From positions 5,767,501 to 5,831,500 of the forward strand of contig NZ_BNEL01000001.1 of NCBI RefSeq assembly GCF_018327685.1: a stretch of 64,000 nucleotides of DNA, in the 5' to 3' direction. The notes beneath the pieces are model-generated. The model worked only from the letters and a program-made list of their open reading frames with translations, did no database searches and had not been told where the DNA came from. This document shows positions 7,448 through 15,821 of this stretch, piece after piece. A program made the translations under genes and the position numbers. How positions within the stretch are numbered: position 1 is the stretch's first letter; every line of letters starts with the position of its first letter. The stretch comes from Streptomyces sp. TS71-3 (GTDB lineage Bacteria; Actinomycetota; Actinomycetes; Streptomycetales; Streptomycetaceae).

Positions 7448-8878
7448 TCAGGCCGCCATGCCGAGGACCGCGCGCGACCTGCGCTCGAACTCCTCGACGA
7501 CGGGTTCCTTGCGGCGCGGTTCCAGGCGCAGCCGGAAGTCCCGCAGGGCCTGGATCGAACGCTCGCTGTGCACCGAGCCCAAGGTGTCCAGCGCCTCCGT
7601 GGCGGTGCCTATCGCCTCGTCGAGACGGTTCTGCTGGAGATGGGCCGTGGCCAGCACGGACCGGCTGATGGCCTGGCGCCGGCGGCGGTCGGCGTTGGCG
7701 ATCACCGACTCCATGGCCATCCGCTCCGCGTCCGGCGCGAGGCCCAGATCCCGATAGCACAGCGCCGCCTCGGCCTGAAGGTAGTGGTGGTCGAGGAAGC
7801 GCACCCACGGCGACTCGTGCTCGGGGCCCCGGCTGGCCTCCCACTGGTCCTCCGCCGCCCGCAGCGCCTCGCACGCCTCGCGGCGGTGGCCCTGCGCAGC
7901 GTGCCCGCGGGCCGCCATGGCGTACAGCCGCATCAGGCCGAGCGGGCTGCCACCCGGCTTGGCGGTGGCGACACCGGCCCTGGCCAGCGCCACTCCCTCG
8001 TCCGGTCGGCCGAGGTTGGTCGCCAGGTGCGACATCCCGGCCAGGATCTGGCCGCCCAGCACACGGTCCCGTCCCTCGGCGCAGAGCCGCAGACCCTGCG
8101 TCATGTAGCGCTGCGCCAGGCCGTACTCGCCGGCGTCGTAGGAGCTCCAGCCGGCCATCGCCGCGAGCCGGGCCGCGGCCGCGAAGAGCTGGCGCTGGTG
8201 GTGCGAGGGCATCCCGCGCTGCTGGAGCATCGGGACGACCTCCGTGGAGAGGTAGTGCACGATGCTGGTGCGCACCCCGCCGCCGCCGTAGTTGTTGTCC
8301 ATCTGGTCGAACATGCTGATCATCGCGTGGACCTGCTCGACCGGACCGCTCGACGAGACCGCCGCGAGGTGGGCGGTGCCCCCGGGCCCGGATTCCTCGA
8401 TGTGCTCCACGAGCCAGAGCAGCCAGGCCCGCTGAGGGCTCGCCAGGGCGCCCGCGACGAAGGGCACCGTGCCCAGCAGGGTGCGCCGGGATATGTCGGT
8501 GGAGCCGAGTTCTGCCAGAGTGTGCAAGGTCTCCCCCAGATCCTCGCCATAGACGAGTGCCCGACTCACCACCGGGCGCTGCTGTTCGGTGAGAAAGCCG
8601 AGGTCCGCGGGGGAGACCGAGTGGCCAAGGCGCTCCGAAAGCACGGCCGCGATCAGTTCCGGAGTGTTGCCCCGGGGCTGCTGCCCCTGGAGCCAGCGGG
8701 TGACGGATGCTTTGTCGTAGTGCGGCTCCGAGCCTTGGCGGCGGCCCAGTTCGTTGACGCGGTGGGCCAGTGAGGCGTAGGAGCATCCGGCGTCCTTGAG
8801 TGAGGCCGCCAGTGCCGCGTTGGTCCCACCGGCACCCTTCGCAGGGCTCTTCGTCTGTCCGTTGGTCACGGTGGCCAT
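7448..8878 (-). CDS. HTH regulator with TPR-like helical repeats
   Basis: A 476-aa protein. Residues about 20-95 form a lambda-type helix-turn-helix (CSYASLAHRVNELG, then ASVTRWLQGQQPRGNTPE). The remainder is alpha-helical with many A-x2-A and L-G/A-x repeats typical of tetratricopeptide-like ligand or peptide sensors. The architecture resembles Streptomyces developmental and antibiotic regulators of the NsdA/NsdB type, but I cannot assign it to one of them. Soluble. The ATG at 8878 gives the complete N-terminus. The stop codon lies only 33 bases from the IS4 element's right end, so the insertion just missed the gene. Confidence 0.8.
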   Translation of the reverse strand: MATVTNGQTKSPAKGAGGTNAALAASLKDAGCSYASLAHRVNELGRRQGSEPHYDKASVTRWLQGQQPRGNTPELIAAVLSERLGHSVSPADLGFLTEQQRPVVSRALVYGEDLGETLHTLAELGSTDISRRTLLGTVPFVAGALASPQRAWLLWLVEHIEESGPGGTAHLAAVSSSGPVEQVHAMISMFDQMDNNYGGGGVRTSIVHYLSTEVVPMLQQRGMPSHHQRQLFAAAARLAAMAGWSSYDAGEYGLAQRYMTQGLRLCAEGRDRVLGGQILAGMSHLATNLGRPDEGVALARAGVATAKPGGSPLGLMRLYAMAARGHAAQGHRREACEALRAAEDQWEASRGPEHESPWVRFLDHHYLQAEAALCYRDLGLAPDAERMAMESVIANADRRRRQAISRSVLATAHLQQNRLDEAIGTATEALDTLGSVHSERSIQALRDFRLRLEPRRKEPVVEEFERRSRAVLGMAA

Positions 8879-9200
8879 CCAGGTCTCGCATCGTGGTCCA
8901 TGCGGCCCGGTCCGTCATGCAAACAGACCGGGCCGCTCCCGGCCGCCCCGCTCCCCCGAACCCCCCGGTTTCAGCCACGGCAGCGGAGACGACCAAGCCC
9001 CCTGCCCCAACCCCGCACCGGACACGCCGTATTGACGTGCCGTCAGCGAGGTGTGCAACAGGTCACGTGCTCACTATGCAGCCCGACACAAGCAGTGCGC
9101 AACCAGCATTCTGATAATTTCATGTCGATCGATGCGCGTGCGTTTGTATCAGGTGCGGCAGTGGCAGACTGCGCTCTGACAACAGGACCGGAGGTGGGGA
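8879..9200. other. 322-bp divergent regulatory region
   Basis: Lies between the minus-strand HTH/TPR regulator and the plus-strand XRE regulator. It contains the stem-loop at 8902-8936 and a 13-bp palindrome, TGACGTGCCGTCA, at 9033-9045, plausibly an operator. A comparatively A/T-rich patch (TTCTGATAATTTCATG, about 9110-9125) is a candidate promoter for the plus-strand gene. No gene is hidden here. Confidence 0.5.
8902..8936 (-). promoter_or_regulatory. GC-rich stem-loop in the leader of the HTH/TPR gene
   Basis: A perfect 11-bp stem, GCGGCCCGGTC (8902-8912) with GACCGGGCCGC (8926-8936), loop 13 bases. It starts 23 bases upstream of the ATG at 8878, so it would be in the 5' leader. It may act as an operator or affect translation. 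Confidence 0.5.
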
Positions 9201-10067
9201 GTGAGCGAGGGCCGCGCGGGTGGCAGTGCTCCCACCGTCCTGCGGATGGTCCTGGGCAAGCGCCTGCGCCACCTGCGCGAGCAGGCGGGCGTGTCCTTCG
9301 ACGCCGCCGCGGCGGCCATCCAGGTCACGCCCCTGACGGTGCGCCGCATGGAGAAGGCGGAAGTCGGCCTGCGCGTCCCCTACGTACGTGAGCTGCTGCG
9401 GATCTACGGCGTGGCGCGCGCGGAGGCAGACGACTTCGTCCAGCTGGCGCGCAAGGCCAACCAGCCCGGATGGTGGTACAAGTACCGCGATGTGCTGCCC
9501 GACTGGTTCAGCGCCTATGTCAGCCTGGAGAGCGAAGCCACCGTCATCCGGGTGTACGAGCCGCACTACGTCCCCGGTCTGCTCCAGACGCACGACTACA
9601 CCAGGGCGCTGCTGCGCGTCGGCTTCCCCAACGAGTCGGACGACGACATCGAACGCCGCGTGGACCTGCGCATGCGCAGGCAGGAACTGCTCACCAAGCC
9701 CGAGGCGCCCGCGCTGTGGGCGGTCCTGGAGGAGGCCGTGCTGCGCCGCCCGGTGGGCGGAGCCGATGTGATGCGGGCCCAGATCGACCGCCTTGAGGAG
9801 GCGCTCGACCTGCCGAAGGTGCGCATCCAGATCATGCGGCTCTCCACGGGCGCCCATCCGGGCGCCTACGGCCCCTTCCACTACTTCCGTTTCGGCTTCA
9901 CCGAACTCCCCGACGTCGTCTACACGGAGAGCCTGGTCGGCGCCGTCTACGTCGACCAGCCGCGCGATGTCGGCTCGTACCTCGAGGTCATGGACCGGAT
10001 GACCGTCCAGGCCGAGCCGGTCGCCCGCACCCGAGAGATCCTGGCCGAACTGCGTGAGGAGTTGTGA
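9201..10067 (+). CDS. XRE-family regulator with DUF5753 domain (Scr1-type)
   Basis: A 288-aa protein. Residues about 15-75 are a helix-turn-helix (RLRHLREQAGVSFDAAAAAI, then TPLTVRRMEKAE). Residues about 100-285 are the DUF5753 domain with its usual motifs (EPHYVPGLLQTHDYTRALLR and RMRRQELL). Such proteins almost always sit beside a DUF397 partner, as here; one studied pair acts as regulator plus modulator in Streptomyces. GTG start at 9201 with GGAGGTGGGGA immediately upstream. The next gene follows after three bases. Confidence 0.92.
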   Translation: MSEGRAGGSAPTVLRMVLGKRLRHLREQAGVSFDAAAAAIQVTPLTVRRMEKAEVGLRVPYVRELLRIYGVARAEADDFVQLARKANQPGWWYKYRDVLPDWFSAYVSLESEATVIRVYEPHYVPGLLQTHDYTRALLRVGFPNESDDDIERRVDLRMRRQELLTKPEAPALWAVLEEAVLRRPVGGADVMRAQIDRLEEALDLPKVRIQIMRLSTGAHPGAYGPFHYFRFGFTELPDVVYTESLVGAVYVDQPRDVGSYLEVMDRMTVQAEPVARTREILAELREEL

Positions 10068-10070
10068 CCC

Positions 10071-10316
10071 ATGGGATCCCAAGGCCCCATCTACAGCGGC
10101 ATTCCAGCCACCGCCCTCGGCGCCGAGGGCTGGCACAAGCCCTGGAGCGGGACCAACGGCGGCAGTTGCGTCGAGGCCAAGCGGCTTGATGACGGCAGTG
10201 TCGCCTTCCGCCAGTCGACCGACCCGGACGGCCCCGCACTGGTGTACTCGCAGGCCGAGGTGGCCACCTTCCTCGCCGGGGTCAAGGACGGCGCCGCCGA
10301 CTTCCTGGTCGCCTGA
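10071..10316 (+). CDS. DUF397 protein, partner of the XRE regulator
   Basis: An 81-aa protein with the DUF397 hallmarks: W-x-K-x-S-x-tNGG (WHKPWSGTNGGSCVEAKRL), then the F-R-Q-S-x-D strand and a C-terminal F-L-x-G-V-K-D-G helix. It starts three bases after the XRE stop, in the same operon, with GGAG inside the end of that gene. DUF397 proteins are small helpers of the adjacent XRE/DUF5753 regulator, known from studied pairs. Complete and unremarkable. Confidence 0.92.
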   Translation: MGSQGPIYSGIPATALGAEGWHKPWSGTNGGSCVEAKRLDDGSVAFRQSTDPDGPALVYSQAEVATFLAGVKDGAADFLVA

Positions 10317-10476
10317 CGCGGATCCGCCGGCCGGCCCCGCAACTCTCCCCGCACACGCCTCACTACGGCCGCACAACCGGACAACCCCTGTATGGCCTCC
10401 CTCCGCGGCAGGCGCCCGCCCACACTGGGTGTCTCCGCCGGATCCAGCGAGGCGCGTTCTGAAGGGGGTGGCGCGG

Positions 10477-11073
10477 ATGAACCTCCACGAGGCCATGACC
10501 CGGTACCGGACCCTGGTCGTCGACGGTCGTGAGGGCCTGAACAGAAGTGGAGTGCTCGCCGACCTCGTCCACCACGGCTTCCTGATCAGGCAGACACCCG
10601 AGGCACTGCACCACATCGACCCCACCCAGCCGTTCCGGGAGCTCCTGGCGGGCCCGGGGCGGCTCGCCGTCGACGGCAGCCTCATCCGCGAGCTGGTCTA
10701 CGGCCCGCTGCGGCACGGACGCTCCCGGGTGACCTGGATCCAGGCCCTGGACTTCGCGGAGGCCGTCGCCGAACGCGACGGGGCGCTGCTCCACATCGCC
10801 GAGCTCCACCTCCCGGGCCAGGGCCGGCCGTCGGACACCTCCCGCCCCGCCGACGCCACCCGGCACCACCCCGAGGACCGCGGGAACGACCGGGACGGCG
10901 AGGCCGCCGACGCGCACGCCGCCTACGACCGCGTCTTCCGCACCCTGGCGCAGCACGTTCCCGTGGTGCGGGTGAACGCGGCCGACGCCGCAGACCATGG
11001 CCCGGTCAGGCCGGGATCCGCCCGACGGCGAGCCCAACACATGTGGATCGGACGCCACTTGACGGTAGGTTGA
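10477..11073 (+). CDS. protein of unknown function
   Basis: A 198-aa soluble protein. The N-terminal half (MNLHEAMTRYRTLVVDGREG, then VLADLVHHGFLIRQTPEAL) looks folded and mixed alpha/beta. The C-terminal third (about residues 115-198) is polar and low in complexity (Asp, Arg, His, Pro), probably flexible. The ATG at 10477 has AAGGGGG nine bases upstream, so I preferred it to the GTG at 10468. Family not recognised. It follows the XRE/DUF397 pair after 160 bp on the same strand and precedes the methyltransferase by 35 bp, so it could be co-transcribed with the latter. Confidence 0.65.
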   Translation: MNLHEAMTRYRTLVVDGREGLNRSGVLADLVHHGFLIRQTPEALHHIDPTQPFRELLAGPGRLAVDGSLIRELVYGPLRHGRSRVTWIQALDFAEAVAERDGALLHIAELHLPGQGRPSDTSRPADATRHHPEDRGNDRDGEAADAHAAYDRVFRTLAQHVPVVRVNAADAADHGPVRPGSARRRAQHMWIGRHLTVG

Positions 11074-11108
11074 GCCAGAACCCTCATCGTGCAAGGCAGG
11101 AGACCGCC

Positions 11109-11918
11109 ATGGCAGACGCCCGGCCGACACCCGACAAGGACGCTTTGTCCAAGATCGACACCACGGTTCCCCACTCGGCCCGCATCTGGAACTACTGGAT
11201 GGGCGGGAAGGACAACTACGAGGTCGACCGGGTGGCCGGTGACGCCTACCGCGAGACCGCGCCGAACATCGAGACGATGGCCCGCGCCTCCCGCGCCTAC
11301 CTGATCCGCACGGTCACCCACGTGGCGTCCGAGTGCGGCATCCGGCAGTTCCTGGACATCGGCACCGGCCTGCCCACGTACGACAACACCCACCAGGTCG
11401 CCCAGCGTGTCGCGCCCGAGTCCCGCATCGTCTACGTCGACAACGACCCGCTGGTCCTGCGGCACGCGCAGGCGCTGCTCACCAGCACCTCGGACGGCGT
11501 CACCGACTACATCGACGCCGACCTGCACCGGCCCGAGGGGATCCTGGAGGCCGCCGGCCGCATCCTGGACTTCGACAAGCCCGTCGCGCTGATGCTGATG
11601 GGCATCCTCGGCCACATCCAGGACTACGACGAGGCCAGGTCGATCGTCCGCACCCTCCAGGCCGCGCTGCCCTCCGGCAGCTACTTCGTGCACTACGACA
11701 GCACGGACACGGACACCGCCCTGAAGGAGGCCCAGCAGGGGTACGACGACACCGGCGCCATCCCCTACGTGCTGCGCAGCCTCGACCAGATCACCGCCTT
11801 CTACGAGGGCCTGGAAGTACTGGAGCCCGGAATCGTCTCCTGCCCGCTGTGGCGGCCCGAGCCGGGGAGCACCCCCGAGCGGACCGACGTGCACGGGGGA
11901 GTGGCGCGCAAGCCGTAG
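11109..11918 (+). CDS. SAM-dependent methyltransferase (DUF574/Methyltransf_19 type)
   Basis: A 269-aa protein of a family expanded in actinobacteria. The signature near the start, SARIWNYWMGGKDNYEVDR, and the SAM-binding motif FLDIGTGLPTYDNTH are clear, followed by an acidic motif (IVYVDNDPLVL). Substrates of the family are mostly unknown. Members often lie near XRE/DUF397 pairs, as here. ATG at 11109, with AGGAGA eight bases upstream. Full family length. Confidence 0.92.
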   Translation: MADARPTPDKDALSKIDTTVPHSARIWNYWMGGKDNYEVDRVAGDAYRETAPNIETMARASRAYLIRTVTHVASECGIRQFLDIGTGLPTYDNTHQVAQRVAPESRIVYVDNDPLVLRHAQALLTSTSDGVTDYIDADLHRPEGILEAAGRILDFDKPVALMLMGILGHIQDYDEARSIVRTLQAALPSGSYFVHYDSTDTDTALKEAQQGYDDTGAIPYVLRSLDQITAFYEGLEVLEPGIVSCPLWRPEPGSTPERTDVHGGVARKP

Positions 11919-12022
11919 CCGCTTGCGCCGTGGCGGCACGGTCCGCTCGCCTCCGGGTGGTGGGGCGAGCGGTGTTCCGGTGCGGAAGCGGTCGCGGTGT
12001 GCGCCGGATGTGTTCCGGCAGG

Positions 12023-12319
12023 TCACGGTCCCTCGTGGGGCCTGGTACGCCGCCGTGGGGTCCCTGGGCGCCGGCCGCGCGGAGCTGACGGCGCCCGTGC
12101 TCCCTTCCGGGCACGGGGGCCGGCGTTCTCCGCGGGGGCGGGACCGAGGCGGTTGGACAGCAGGTAGGTCACGTGGACGTCGTGGTAGTCCACGCCCGGT
12201 GACACCGGCTCGGGCAGGTTGTCGCGGGTGCTGCGGGACTGCGAGCCGCCGGCCGGCGAGCCGCTGAAACGGACGCCGGTGCGGGGCCTGTCACGGAAGC
12301 GCAGCTCGTCGGCGCGCAC
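12023..12319 (-). CDS. small unknown protein, in frame with the upstream gene
   Basis: From GTG 12319 this is a 98-aa protein. Its N-terminal 60 residues look conserved and beta-rich (ELRFRDRPRTGVRFSG, then VDYHDVHVTYLLSNRL); the tail is Arg/Pro-rich. The frame is open back to the TGA of the preceding gene at 12365-12367, and those 15 codons have coding-like G/C third positions, encoding PDIELTSDVRADELRF. There is no normal start codon before 12319. So the true protein may begin earlier with an unusual start, or be a continuation of the upstream protein split by one nonsense codon. Function unknown. Confidence 0.6.
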   Translation of the reverse strand: MRADELRFRDRPRTGVRFSGSPAGGSQSRSTRDNLPEPVSPGVDYHDVHVTYLLSNRLGPAPAENAGPRARKGARAPSAPRGRRPGTPRRRTRPHEGP

Positions 12320-12364
12320 GTCCGAGGTGAGTTCGATGTCCGGGGCGCCGTCCTCGCGTGGCGT

Positions 12365-13402
12365 TCACGGCGGACGGCTCTCCCGCCGCTCCGGGGCCTC
12401 GCGCCTGCGCATCGTCCGGCGCGGTCGCTCCGTACCGGTACCGCCGGCACGGCCGGACGACCTGCCGGTCGGGGGTCCCGCGGGCTTGCGTACCGGGCCC
12501 CTGCGTACGGCTCCGGCAGCCCGGTCGGTCGTCTCCTCGGCCTCTTCCCCGGCCTCCTCCACCGCCTCACCCGCCCCGCCGCCGGCCTCCCGCACGGCCT
12601 GCCCGGCCAGGTCGCCGGCCTTCCGCGCGGCCCCGCCGATCTCGTCGGGTCCTTTCCCGGCAGCCCGGCCGGCCTCCCCGGCGGTTTCTCCGACGGCCTC
12701 TCCGGCATCCTCGACCGTCTTCCGCGCCCCCTTCCCGACGTCGCCGGCCGCCTGCCCGGCGCCCCTGCCCACCTGGCCGACGGCCTCCCGCGTCCCGCCG
12801 CCCACGTCCTCGACCGCCCGGCCCGCGTGCTTGCCGACCTCGCCGACCGCGTCGCCCGCGTGCTCGCCGACGGACTCCACGGCCGTGCCGGCGCCCTGGC
12901 CCAGCTCGCCGACGGCCTCCCGGGCGCCGGTGCCGACCTCCTCGGCCGCGGACCCGAGCCCCGAGGCGAGCTGGGTCAGGATCTCCGGATTGCGGTCGAT
13001 CGTCGTCAGGACCCTGTTGATCACATCCGAGACGTTGTCAAGGCGCACCTTGAGCAGGGCCTGCGCCTCGACGCCCTTGATGTCCAGGTGGACGCCGCCC
13101 AGCGCCACATCGGCGCCCACATTGAGCTTCAGCAGGTCGAGCACCTCCGCCTGGAGTGACACCCGGGCGCGCAGGTCCTCCACGTCCAGTGCGATCTCGT
13201 CGACCTTGACCACCGGCACGTCCAGATACACATCGGGATCGCCGGAAGGCCGCCGGGCAGGCAGTTCCTCGTCGGCGTACGCGGAGGCCTCGTCGCCGTA
13301 CTCGTCCTGCTCGTACTCGCCGGCCTCGTCCGCGTACTCGGCGTACCCGCCGTCTTCCTCTTGGTCGTCGTACGTCTCGTCGGCATCCTCGGCATGGTTC
13401 AT
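12365..13402 (-). CDS. acidic and Ala/Gly-rich helical-repeat protein, unknown function
   Basis: A 345-aa protein in three parts: a very acidic Tyr/Glu/Asp-rich start (about 45 residues), a folded core (about 60-120; DPDVYLDVPVVKVDEIAL, LQAEVLDLLKLNVGADVALG, then a KGVEAQALLKVRLDN segment), then a long tail of imperfect 11-residue repeats of the GEAVGEVG(K/R)xAG type, likely a coiled helix, ending in a basic Arg/Pro region. The repeats recall LEA-like or surface-spacer proteins. The ATG at 13402 was chosen; a GTG 13 codons upstream is possible, and neither has a strong ribosome-binding site. One TGA separates it from the next in-frame gene. Confidence 0.75.
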   Translation of the reverse strand: MNHAEDADETYDDQEEDGGYAEYADEAGEYEQDEYGDEASAYADEELPARRPSGDPDVYLDVPVVKVDEIALDVEDLRARVSLQAEVLDLLKLNVGADVALGGVHLDIKGVEAQALLKVRLDNVSDVINRVLTTIDRNPEILTQLASGLGSAAEEVGTGAREAVGELGQGAGTAVESVGEHAGDAVGEVGKHAGRAVEDVGGGTREAVGQVGRGAGQAAGDVGKGARKTVEDAGEAVGETAGEAGRAAGKGPDEIGGAARKAGDLAGQAVREAGGGAGEAVEEAGEEAEETTDRAAGAVRRGPVRKPAGPPTGRSSGRAGGTGTERPRRTMRRREAPERRESRPP

Positions 13403-13632
13403 GGTGGAAAGCCCATCATGCTGCGATTTATTACCGGTCACACGCGTTCGTACCTACACCAGCGTAGCCGCGAACGCCGGGCCCCGCCCCGCCGGAGCGG
13501 ATGAGCGGGGGATGCGCCGAGCCAGGGGCCCTCGGGAGCCCGGAGGCGGCCGGGAACCGCGCGGTACGGGATCCGCGTGCGTCATGGGGGATCAGCGTCT
13601 ACGGGGCCGTCGGGCCCGAGGAGTGCATCGCA

Positions 13633-14463
13633 GTGCGTATCTACATCAGCGCGGACATGGAGGGCATCACCGGCCTCGTCGATGCCGCCGACGTCCAGCC
13701 GGACGGCAGGGACTACGAGCGGGGGCGGCTGATGATGGCGGAGGACGTGAACGCCGCCGTCCGCGGCGCCGTCGCCGCGGGCGCCACCGACATCCTCGTC
13801 AACGACGCGCACGGCCCGATGCGCAACATCCCGCCCGAGGCCCTGGACCCCCGGGCCCGTATGGTGCGCGGCAGACCCAAGCCGATGGGCATGCTGGAGG
13901 GGCTCACCGCGGAGCACGACGCCATGGTGTGCGTCGGCTACCACTCGCGGGCCGGCGTGCTCGGCGTGCTCAGCCACAGTTTCATGGGGCACGAGATCGA
14001 GGACATCTGGCTCGACGGGCGGCCGGTGGGCGAGATCGGGTTCGCCCATGCGACGGCCGCCTGGCTGGGCGTGCCCGTGGTGGCGCTGACCGGGGACGAC
14101 GCGGCCTGTGCGGAGATGTCCGCCTGGGCCGGCGGGGTGCGCACCGTGGCCGTGAAGCAGGCACGGGACCGCTTCGCCGCGGAGCTGCGGCCGCCGGCGG
14201 AGGCGCGCAGGGACATCGAGGAGACGGTCGCGACGGGCCTGTCCGCCGTGCCGAAGGCCCGCGCCGCGACGGCGGGTTCGGCCACCCTTGCGGTGCGCTG
14301 GCAGTCGGCGTCCGTGGCCGCCGTCCTGCTGGGCATCCCCGGGGTCACCGCGACCGACAGCCGCACGGTACGGGCGCAGGGCGAACTCCCCGCGCTGTAC
14401 CGGCAGTTCGGGGTGTGGACGAGGGTGGCGTCGTCCCTGGCGAACCAGCGGCCGTACTGCTGA
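13633..14463 (+). CDS. M55-family D-aminopeptidase (DppA-like)
   Basis: A 276-aa zinc peptidase. Family motifs are present: ISADMEGITGLVD at the N-terminus (metal-binding Asp and Glu), LVNDAHGPMRN (metal and catalytic His) and VGYHSRAG (third metal His). DppA-type enzymes release D-amino acids from short peptides such as D-Ala-D-Ala and form decameric rings. Cytoplasmic; no signal peptide. The GTG at 13633 starts exactly at the first beta-strand, with GAGGAG nine bases upstream. It is monocistronic between the minus-strand repeat protein and a long gap before the pectate lyase. Confidence 0.9.
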   Translation: MRIYISADMEGITGLVDAADVQPDGRDYERGRLMMAEDVNAAVRGAVAAGATDILVNDAHGPMRNIPPEALDPRARMVRGRPKPMGMLEGLTAEHDAMVCVGYHSRAGVLGVLSHSFMGHEIEDIWLDGRPVGEIGFAHATAAWLGVPVVALTGDDAACAEMSAWAGGVRTVAVKQARDRFAAELRPPAEARRDIEETVATGLSAVPKARAATAGSATLAVRWQSASVAAVLLGIPGVTATDSRTVRAQGELPALYRQFGVWTRVASSLANQRPYC

Positions 14464-14939
14464 ACCGAAGCCGGCGTCCGTACCGTGGGGTCGCATCAGC
14501 AGCGGTAGCGGGGAAGCCGAGCCGTGCCCGGAGCGCCGAGACGAGCCGGCGCTCCGGACGGGGCGGGACGAGCCGGCGCTCCGGAGGGTCGGGGCGGAGC
14601 GGGCACCCGCAGCGATCGAACAAGCCACCGGGGGCCGAATGGAGCCGCTGCCACGCTGCCGGCCGGCGTGTGCCGCGGACGGCCGGCGCCGGTGCGCACC
14701 GGCGCGGATCGGCGGAGTCCACGCACTGCGCGGGAATGTGCACGCCCCCGATGGCACAGTCCCACAGTCCCCGCCGGACGCCGGTGCCGCGTCCGGGATG
14801 CCGGAGGCCGGGTGCCCGGCCCCTGACGACCGGCAGCGGCGGCGGTGGCGGGGACCTCCGCGGTGCCATGGCGGGCCGCCAACCCGCCATGGCCACGGCC
14901 GTGCACGGCGCCCTTCCCCCACTTCCCAGGAGCAGCCTC
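14464..14939. other. 476-bp non-coding region upstream of the pectate lyase
   Basis: No credible gene. It holds a 19-bp direct repeat, GACGAGCCGGCGCTCCGGA, at 14540-14558 and 14567-14585, and a perfect 20-bp palindrome at 14686-14705 (arms GCGCCGGTGC/GCACCGGCGC). The latter could be an operator for the pectate lyase gene. The sequence between is G/C-rich without clear promoter elements. Confidence 0.5.
14686..14705. promoter_or_regulatory. 20-bp perfect palindrome, possible operator
   Basis: Arms GCGCCGGTGC and GCACCGGCGC with no spacer, 234 bases upstream of the pectate lyase start. Perfect symmetry over 20 bp is more than expected even at this G/C content. No T-run follows, so a terminator is less likely. 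The binding protein is unknown. Confidence 0.4.
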
Positions 14940-15752
14940 ATGACACCGAAAAGACACCACTGGCGGCGAGCCCGCGCGGTTCTCGTACCGGTACTCGCCG
15001 TGCCCGCGGCCCTCCTCGCGGTGCCGGCCGCGGCGGGCACCGGGCCCCACCTCCAGGCGGCGGCAGCCGGATGGCCCACCCCCACGGGGCAGCAGAACGT
15101 GAGCTCCACCATCCAGGTCAGCGGCACGATGGACGGCAGGCTGGTCCGCTACGTGGGCAGCGGTGACCTCGGCGACGGCGGCCAGGACGAGGGCCAGGAC
15201 CCGCTCTTCGACCTGGCGAACGGTGCCACGCTGCAGAACGTCGTCATCGGCTCGCCCGCCGCCGACGGCATCCACTGCGAGGGCACCTGCACGCTGAAGA
15301 ACGTGTGGTGGGAGGACGTCGGCGAGGACGCCGCCACGCTCAAGGGCAAGTCCTCGTCGCAGACCATGACCATCGACGGCGGTGGCGCCCGCAAGGCCAG
15401 CGACAAGGTCTTCCAGCACAACGGCCCCGGCACCATGGTGATCCGCAACTTCCAGGTGCAGGACTTCGGCAAGCTCTACCGCTCCTGCGGCAACTGCGGC
15501 TCGCAGTACGCACGGAACGTGCAGGTGCAGAACGTCACGGTCACCGCACCGGGCAAGGCCATCGTCGGCATCAACACCAACTACGGCGACACCGCCCGGC
15601 TCTCCGGCATCACCGTGGTCGGCGACAGCAGCCACAAGATCGTGCCGTGCCTGAAGTACAAGGGCGTCACCAGTGGCGAGCCCTCCGAGATCGGCAGCGG
15701 TCCGGACAGCACCAACTGCCTCTACAAGACGTCCGACATCAGCTACCAGTGA
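14940..15752 (+). CDS. secreted pectate lyase, polysaccharide lyase family 3
   Basis: A 270-aa extracellular enzyme that cleaves polygalacturonate by beta-elimination. A signal peptide (residues 1-34: RRAR, hydrophobic run, AAAG) is followed by a parallel beta-helix of PL3 type: LFDLANGATLQNVVIG, DGIHCEGTCTLKNVWWEDVGEDA (residues around the calcium and catalytic groove) and VFQHNGPGTMVI. Paired cysteines (CEGTC, CGNCG, CLK..NCL) are typical of secreted PL3 proteins. ATG at 14940, with AGGAG seven bases upstream. Monocistronic. The D-mannonate dehydratase further on could belong to the same uronate metabolism. Confidence 0.9.
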   Translation: MTPKRHHWRRARAVLVPVLAVPAALLAVPAAAGTGPHLQAAAAGWPTPTGQQNVSSTIQVSGTMDGRLVRYVGSGDLGDGGQDEGQDPLFDLANGATLQNVVIGSPAADGIHCEGTCTLKNVWWEDVGEDAATLKGKSSSQTMTIDGGGARKASDKVFQHNGPGTMVIRNFQVQDFGKLYRSCGNCGSQYARNVQVQNVTVTAPGKAIVGINTNYGDTARLSGITVVGDSSHKIVPCLKYKGVTSGEPSEIGSGPDSTNCLYKTSDISYQ

Positions 15753-15821
15753 CAGGCCGCCCCGCCGCCGGGTCCGGCCCGTGCGCCCGGCCCCGGCGGC
15801 AGGTGCGAAAATGACCGCATC

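Noticed and set aside
12219..15752. 1177-codon open frame on the plus strand
   Set aside because: It runs antisense to two genes and through the M55 peptidase in a wrong frame. Only its last part (from 14940) is a real gene, the pectate lyase. Long open frames on every strand are expected at this G/C content.
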